From the NCBI GenBank assembly GCA_020438245.1, contig JAGQUY010000051.1:1-9753 (forward strand): a stretch of 9,753 bases of DNA, written 5' to 3'. The position numbers and the translations under genes were made by a program. Under the pieces are notes generated by a model. The model worked only from the letters and a program-made list of their open reading frames with translations, ran no database searches and was not told the DNA's origin. Numbering within the stretch: the stretch's first letter is position 1; each line of letters opens with the position of its first letter. Source of the stretch: Bacteroidota bacterium. GTDB lineage: Bacteria; CLD3; SB21. This document shows, in pieces, positions 7,143-9,753 of the stretch.

Positions 7143-9691
7143 AGACCCTGACCACTTTTTTTCTTTGTTGTCTCCCGTTCTCTCTATTCGGACAAATCCC
7201 GGACTCATTATTGATTTCCCGCGCACTGGCCCTTGATTCAGCACGACAGACGACTGATTCCGTCCGTTCCAACACCGGAATCGATACGCTTATTTTTTAT
7301 GGGGCCGACACCACCGAGGGCACTCTCGATAATTCGACCGTTACATTAAGAAGCAATGCATGGGTTCGGTACCAGGGGATGGAGATTCGCGCCGCCGTAA
7401 TTACCATAAACCAACTTGAAAAGCGTATGACAGCCAGTGCAGTTCCAGATTCTGTGGATTCCCTGGGGCAAGTCATTCGCTGGCGCGGGATACCCCGTTT
7501 CAGTGAAAGCGGCGAGGAATTCGAGGGAATGGAAATGGAGTACCTATTTGAAACCCGTCGCGGGCGGGTCGTCAAGGGACGTACTCACCTTCAAGACGGG
7601 TATTACTACGGGGAGAACATCCGAAAGATCGGAGACAACACCTTGTATATCCGCCATGGCCGGTTCACAACCTGCGATGTACCGGACGATCCTCATTTTT
7701 ATTTTCAAACGTCAGAAATGAAAATGATCGTCAAAGACAAGATAGTAGCCAAGCCCGTGGTTTTACACATTCATGAAGTGCCTATCTTCGCCATTCCGTT
7801 CGGGGTCTTCCCAAACAAATCGGGTCGCGCTTCGGGCATAACACCGCCCATATACAGTGAAACGCCGAGAGAGGGTCGGCAGGTACGCAATTTCGGATAC
7901 TATTGGGCACCCAACGATTACTTCGATGCACTTGGTCAGGTCGACTTCTTGGACAAGGCGGGATTTCTGTTCCACGGTGGAACACGATATGCCAAGCGAT
8001 ACCAGTATGCCGGGAACTTCCAGGGTTCGTACTCCGCTCTGAATTATATAACCGGCGAACAGCAGCGGCTTTGGAATATCGACGCCGCCCATAATCAGAC
8101 AATTTCGGAACACGAAAACTTGAATGCTACCGTTCATTATGTGAGCAGTAAGAACTTCTATCAATTCACCAGCATAAATCCAGAACAAGTGCTCAATCGT
8201 CAGATTCGAACCGATGTAAGCTACAATAACACACAGGACTGGGGTGCCCTGTCAGCCAACTTTTCCCAGTCCCGAAATCTGGACAACGGGCAGCGTGATC
8301 TGACCGCACCCAATGTAAATATCAGCAAGTCCAGCGCCGCCCTGTTCCCCAAATCGACGAAGGACAGAAACAAGCCCGACGAATGGTATCAAACGATTCG
8401 ATATTCGATCAATACGAATGCATTGTTCAGACAAACCCAAGCCACCGGAGAAGCGCCTGTTGTTTCTGGTCTGGGCGCGAACCATCTAATCAACGTCAAT
8501 GCACCGTTCAAAGTCTTTAAATATCTCAATGTGTCACCCAATTTGAATGTTCAGGAAACATGGTTTGATCGGAGAAAAGAGAACTTCGCCGTTGCTCCCG
8601 ATAACTCGATCCAGCCTGACACCGTTCGGGGATTTTACGCCCGACACACGTTTTCCGGCAGCGTGGGTTTGTCCACCAAGGTTTATGGAACAGCAAATCC
8701 TCACCTGTTTGGGCTTGAGACTTTTCGACACGTTATGTCTCCCTCGGTCAGCCTGACCTATCAACCGGATTTCTCTTCGCGTCAATGGGGGTACTATGAG
8801 TCTGTTCCTGACACGTCCGGGAAAAAGGTCCGTGTTGACCGATATGGCGGAAATCTGTTGTTGTTCGGAGGCACACCCCAAGGCAGGCAGCTCTCCATGG
8901 GCTTCAGTTTGAGTCACGTGTTGCAGGCCAAATTCAGAACAGAATCGGCTGATTCTGCAGGAACCGACGAAGATGTCAAACTGAAAAAAATGGATCTGCT
9001 GAACTGGACAAACAGTATCAACTATAATTTTGAAGCGCAGGAGTTCAAGTTGTCCAATCTTTCGACCGGTGTTTCCATCAGCCCGGACTTGGCAAGGCGG
9101 TTAAGCCTTTCCCTTTCCCTGACGCATGATTTTTACAGATACGACCAGACGCTCAACCGGCGAGTCGACAAATTTCGTCAACTACCCAAACTCGTGAATG
9201 CGTCCATCACTTCCGGTTTTTCTCTGGAAGGCGGCGACGGCAGAGCTACCGCCCGGCAGGAGGAGCCTGAACAAAGCACCCAAAATTATTCCTCCGCACC
9301 TTTTCAGCAGGAATACAACCAACGATTTCTTCCCCAGCCCAAATTGATGCCGGTCAACGTGCCGTGGTCTCTCCGGTTGAATATGAATTATGACATTAAT
9401 CGCTCCAACCCCAGCCGTACGACCAAATCGTTCGGATCCAACCTTAACGCCAATGTGAAAATTACGCCCAATTGGCAGGCCACGTATTCCGCACGCTACG
9501 ATGTCCTCAAGCAGAAGATCGTCAGCCAGAGCTTCTCATTTCTACGAGAACTTCATTGTTGGGAAATGCGATTTGATTGGACACCGACCGGACCGACGGC
9601 AGGCTATTTCTTCATTATCCAGGTAAGATCTTCATCTCTTCAGGATCTGAAGATCCAAAAGACCGACTACGGGCGTCAATTGTTTAACTAG
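7139..9691 (+). CDS. lptD: LPS-assembly outer-membrane protein LptD (OstA family)
   Basis: This 850-residue protein is the likely outer-membrane translocon that inserts lipopolysaccharide into the outer leaflet, normally with the lipoprotein LptE plugging its barrel. A signal peptide (about 1-18, ending SLFG before Q19) is followed by an OstA/LptA-like beta-jellyroll (about 45-220) containing TTCDVPDDPHFYF with C179. The rest is a long beta-barrel domain rich in alternating aromatic and polar strands. Near the end is LHCWEMRFDW with C807 and the terminal QVRSSSLQDLKIQ, a pattern I associate with FCB-group LptD. The mature protein has only these two cysteines. A Gln/Pro-rich polar loop (about 697-740) interrupts the barrel. 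The start is ATG 7139 overlapping the dtd stop; there is no strong RBS, so coupling is likely. Length is in the family range. The family is clear from pattern, without an alignment. Confidence 0.9.
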   Translation: MKTLTTFFLCCLPFSLFGQIPDSLLISRALALDSARQTTDSVRSNTGIDTLIFYGADTTEGTLDNSTVTLRSNAWVRYQGMEIRAAVITINQLEKRMTASAVPDSVDSLGQVIRWRGIPRFSESGEEFEGMEMEYLFETRRGRVVKGRTHLQDGYYYGENIRKIGDNTLYIRHGRFTTCDVPDDPHFYFQTSEMKMIVKDKIVAKPVVLHIHEVPIFAIPFGVFPNKSGRASGITPPIYSETPREGRQVRNFGYYWAPNDYFDALGQVDFLDKAGFLFHGGTRYAKRYQYAGNFQGSYSALNYITGEQQRLWNIDAAHNQTISEHENLNATVHYVSSKNFYQFTSINPEQVLNRQIRTDVSYNNTQDWGALSANFSQSRNLDNGQRDLTAPNVNISKSSAALFPKSTKDRNKPDEWYQTIRYSINTNALFRQTQATGEAPVVSGLGANHLINVNAPFKVFKYLNVSPNLNVQETWFDRRKENFAVAPDNSIQPDTVRGFYARHTFSGSVGLSTKVYGTANPHLFGLETFRHVMSPSVSLTYQPDFSSRQWGYYESVPDTSGKKVRVDRYGGNLLLFGGTPQGRQLSMGFSLSHVLQAKFRTESADSAGTDEDVKLKKMDLLNWTNSINYNFEAQEFKLSNLSTGVSISPDLARRLSLSLSLTHDFYRYDQTLNRRVDKFRQLPKLVNASITSGFSLEGGDGRATARQEEPEQSTQNYSSAPFQQEYNQRFLPQPKLMPVNVPWSLRLNMNYDINRSNPSRTTKSFGSNLNANVKITPNWQATYSARYDVLKQKIVSQSFSFLRELHCWEMRFDWTPTGPTAGYFFIIQVRSSSLQDLKIQKTDYGRQLFN

Positions 9692-9698
9692 AATTCCT

Positions 9699-9753
9699 GT
9701 GACCGGCCAAGTACGGCTTCAGATAAAAGCCCGTGTACGACGCACTGACTCGG
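9699..9753 (+). CDS. Possible start of a further gene, DUF167/YggU-like (3' end outside window)
   Basis: A GTG 7 nt after the lptD stop opens a frame that stays open to the window edge: MTGQVRLQIKARVRRTDS. The VRLQIKARVRR stretch recalls the opening strand of the small DUF167 (UPF0235/YggU) proteins, where a hydrophobic strand leads into a K.R.R pattern. With 18 codons and no Shine-Dalgarno this is a guess. It is supported mainly by the tight spacing after lptD and the lack of a terminator between them. Confidence 0.35.
   Translation, partial: MTGQVRLQIKARVRRTDS

Noticed and set aside
9215..9360. Gln/Pro-rich stretch in lptD as a possible foreign insert
   Set aside because: It stays in frame and resembles an extended barrel loop. 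Nothing in base composition or flanking repeats marks an insertion.

Overview
The window is chromosomal, gene-dense and entirely plus-strand: six confident genes, plus the first codons of a probable seventh. Gene content and protein style point to a Gram-negative bacterium of the FCB group (Bacteroidetes/Chlorobi/Rhodothermota-like lineages). The indicators are a periplasmic double-propeller (reg_prop plus Y_Y_Y) sensor kinase, a hexameric-type GltA, and an LptD of the FCB style with a C-terminal HCWEM motif. The base composition looks balanced (about 50% GC by eye). A clear GGAGG ribosome-binding site sits before gltA, which argues against a classical Bacteroidia genome, where such sites are rare. 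The phylum is my inference and was not tested.

Layout. Positions 1-1011 hold the C-terminal part of the chromosome-condensation ATPase Smc, with an unusual acidic insert before the head domain. A short gap with a sigma70-like promoter leads to nth (endonuclease III, 1091-1750). The nth stop codon overlaps the probable TTG start of a 1151-residue sensor histidine kinase (1747-5202). That kinase has a signal peptide, about 14 beta-propeller blade motifs, a Y_Y_Y domain, one membrane helix and a HisKA/HATPase module. It has no receiver and no DNA-binding domain, and no response regulator lies nearby. A 121-bp gap carries a weak hairpin and a candidate promoter, then gltA (citrate synthase, 5324-6616). 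A perfect 14-bp-stem terminator follows gltA and ends only 12 nt before the ATG of dtd (D-aminoacyl-tRNA deacylase, 6705-7142). dtd overlaps lptD (LPS export barrel, 7139-9691) by ATGA. A probable further gene opens at about 9699 and runs off the window.

How the genes fit together. Most are core housekeeping functions: chromosome organisation, base-excision repair, TCA-cycle entry, tRNA proofreading and outer-membrane assembly. Two junctions suggest translational coupling, nth to the kinase and dtd to lptD, but neither pair has an obvious shared pathway. I found no mobile element, CRISPR array, tRNA or rRNA, and nothing that amounts to a new defence or mobile system. The points most worth a second look are the orphan kinase, the Smc insert, the two-cysteine LptD and the terminator placed directly before dtd.
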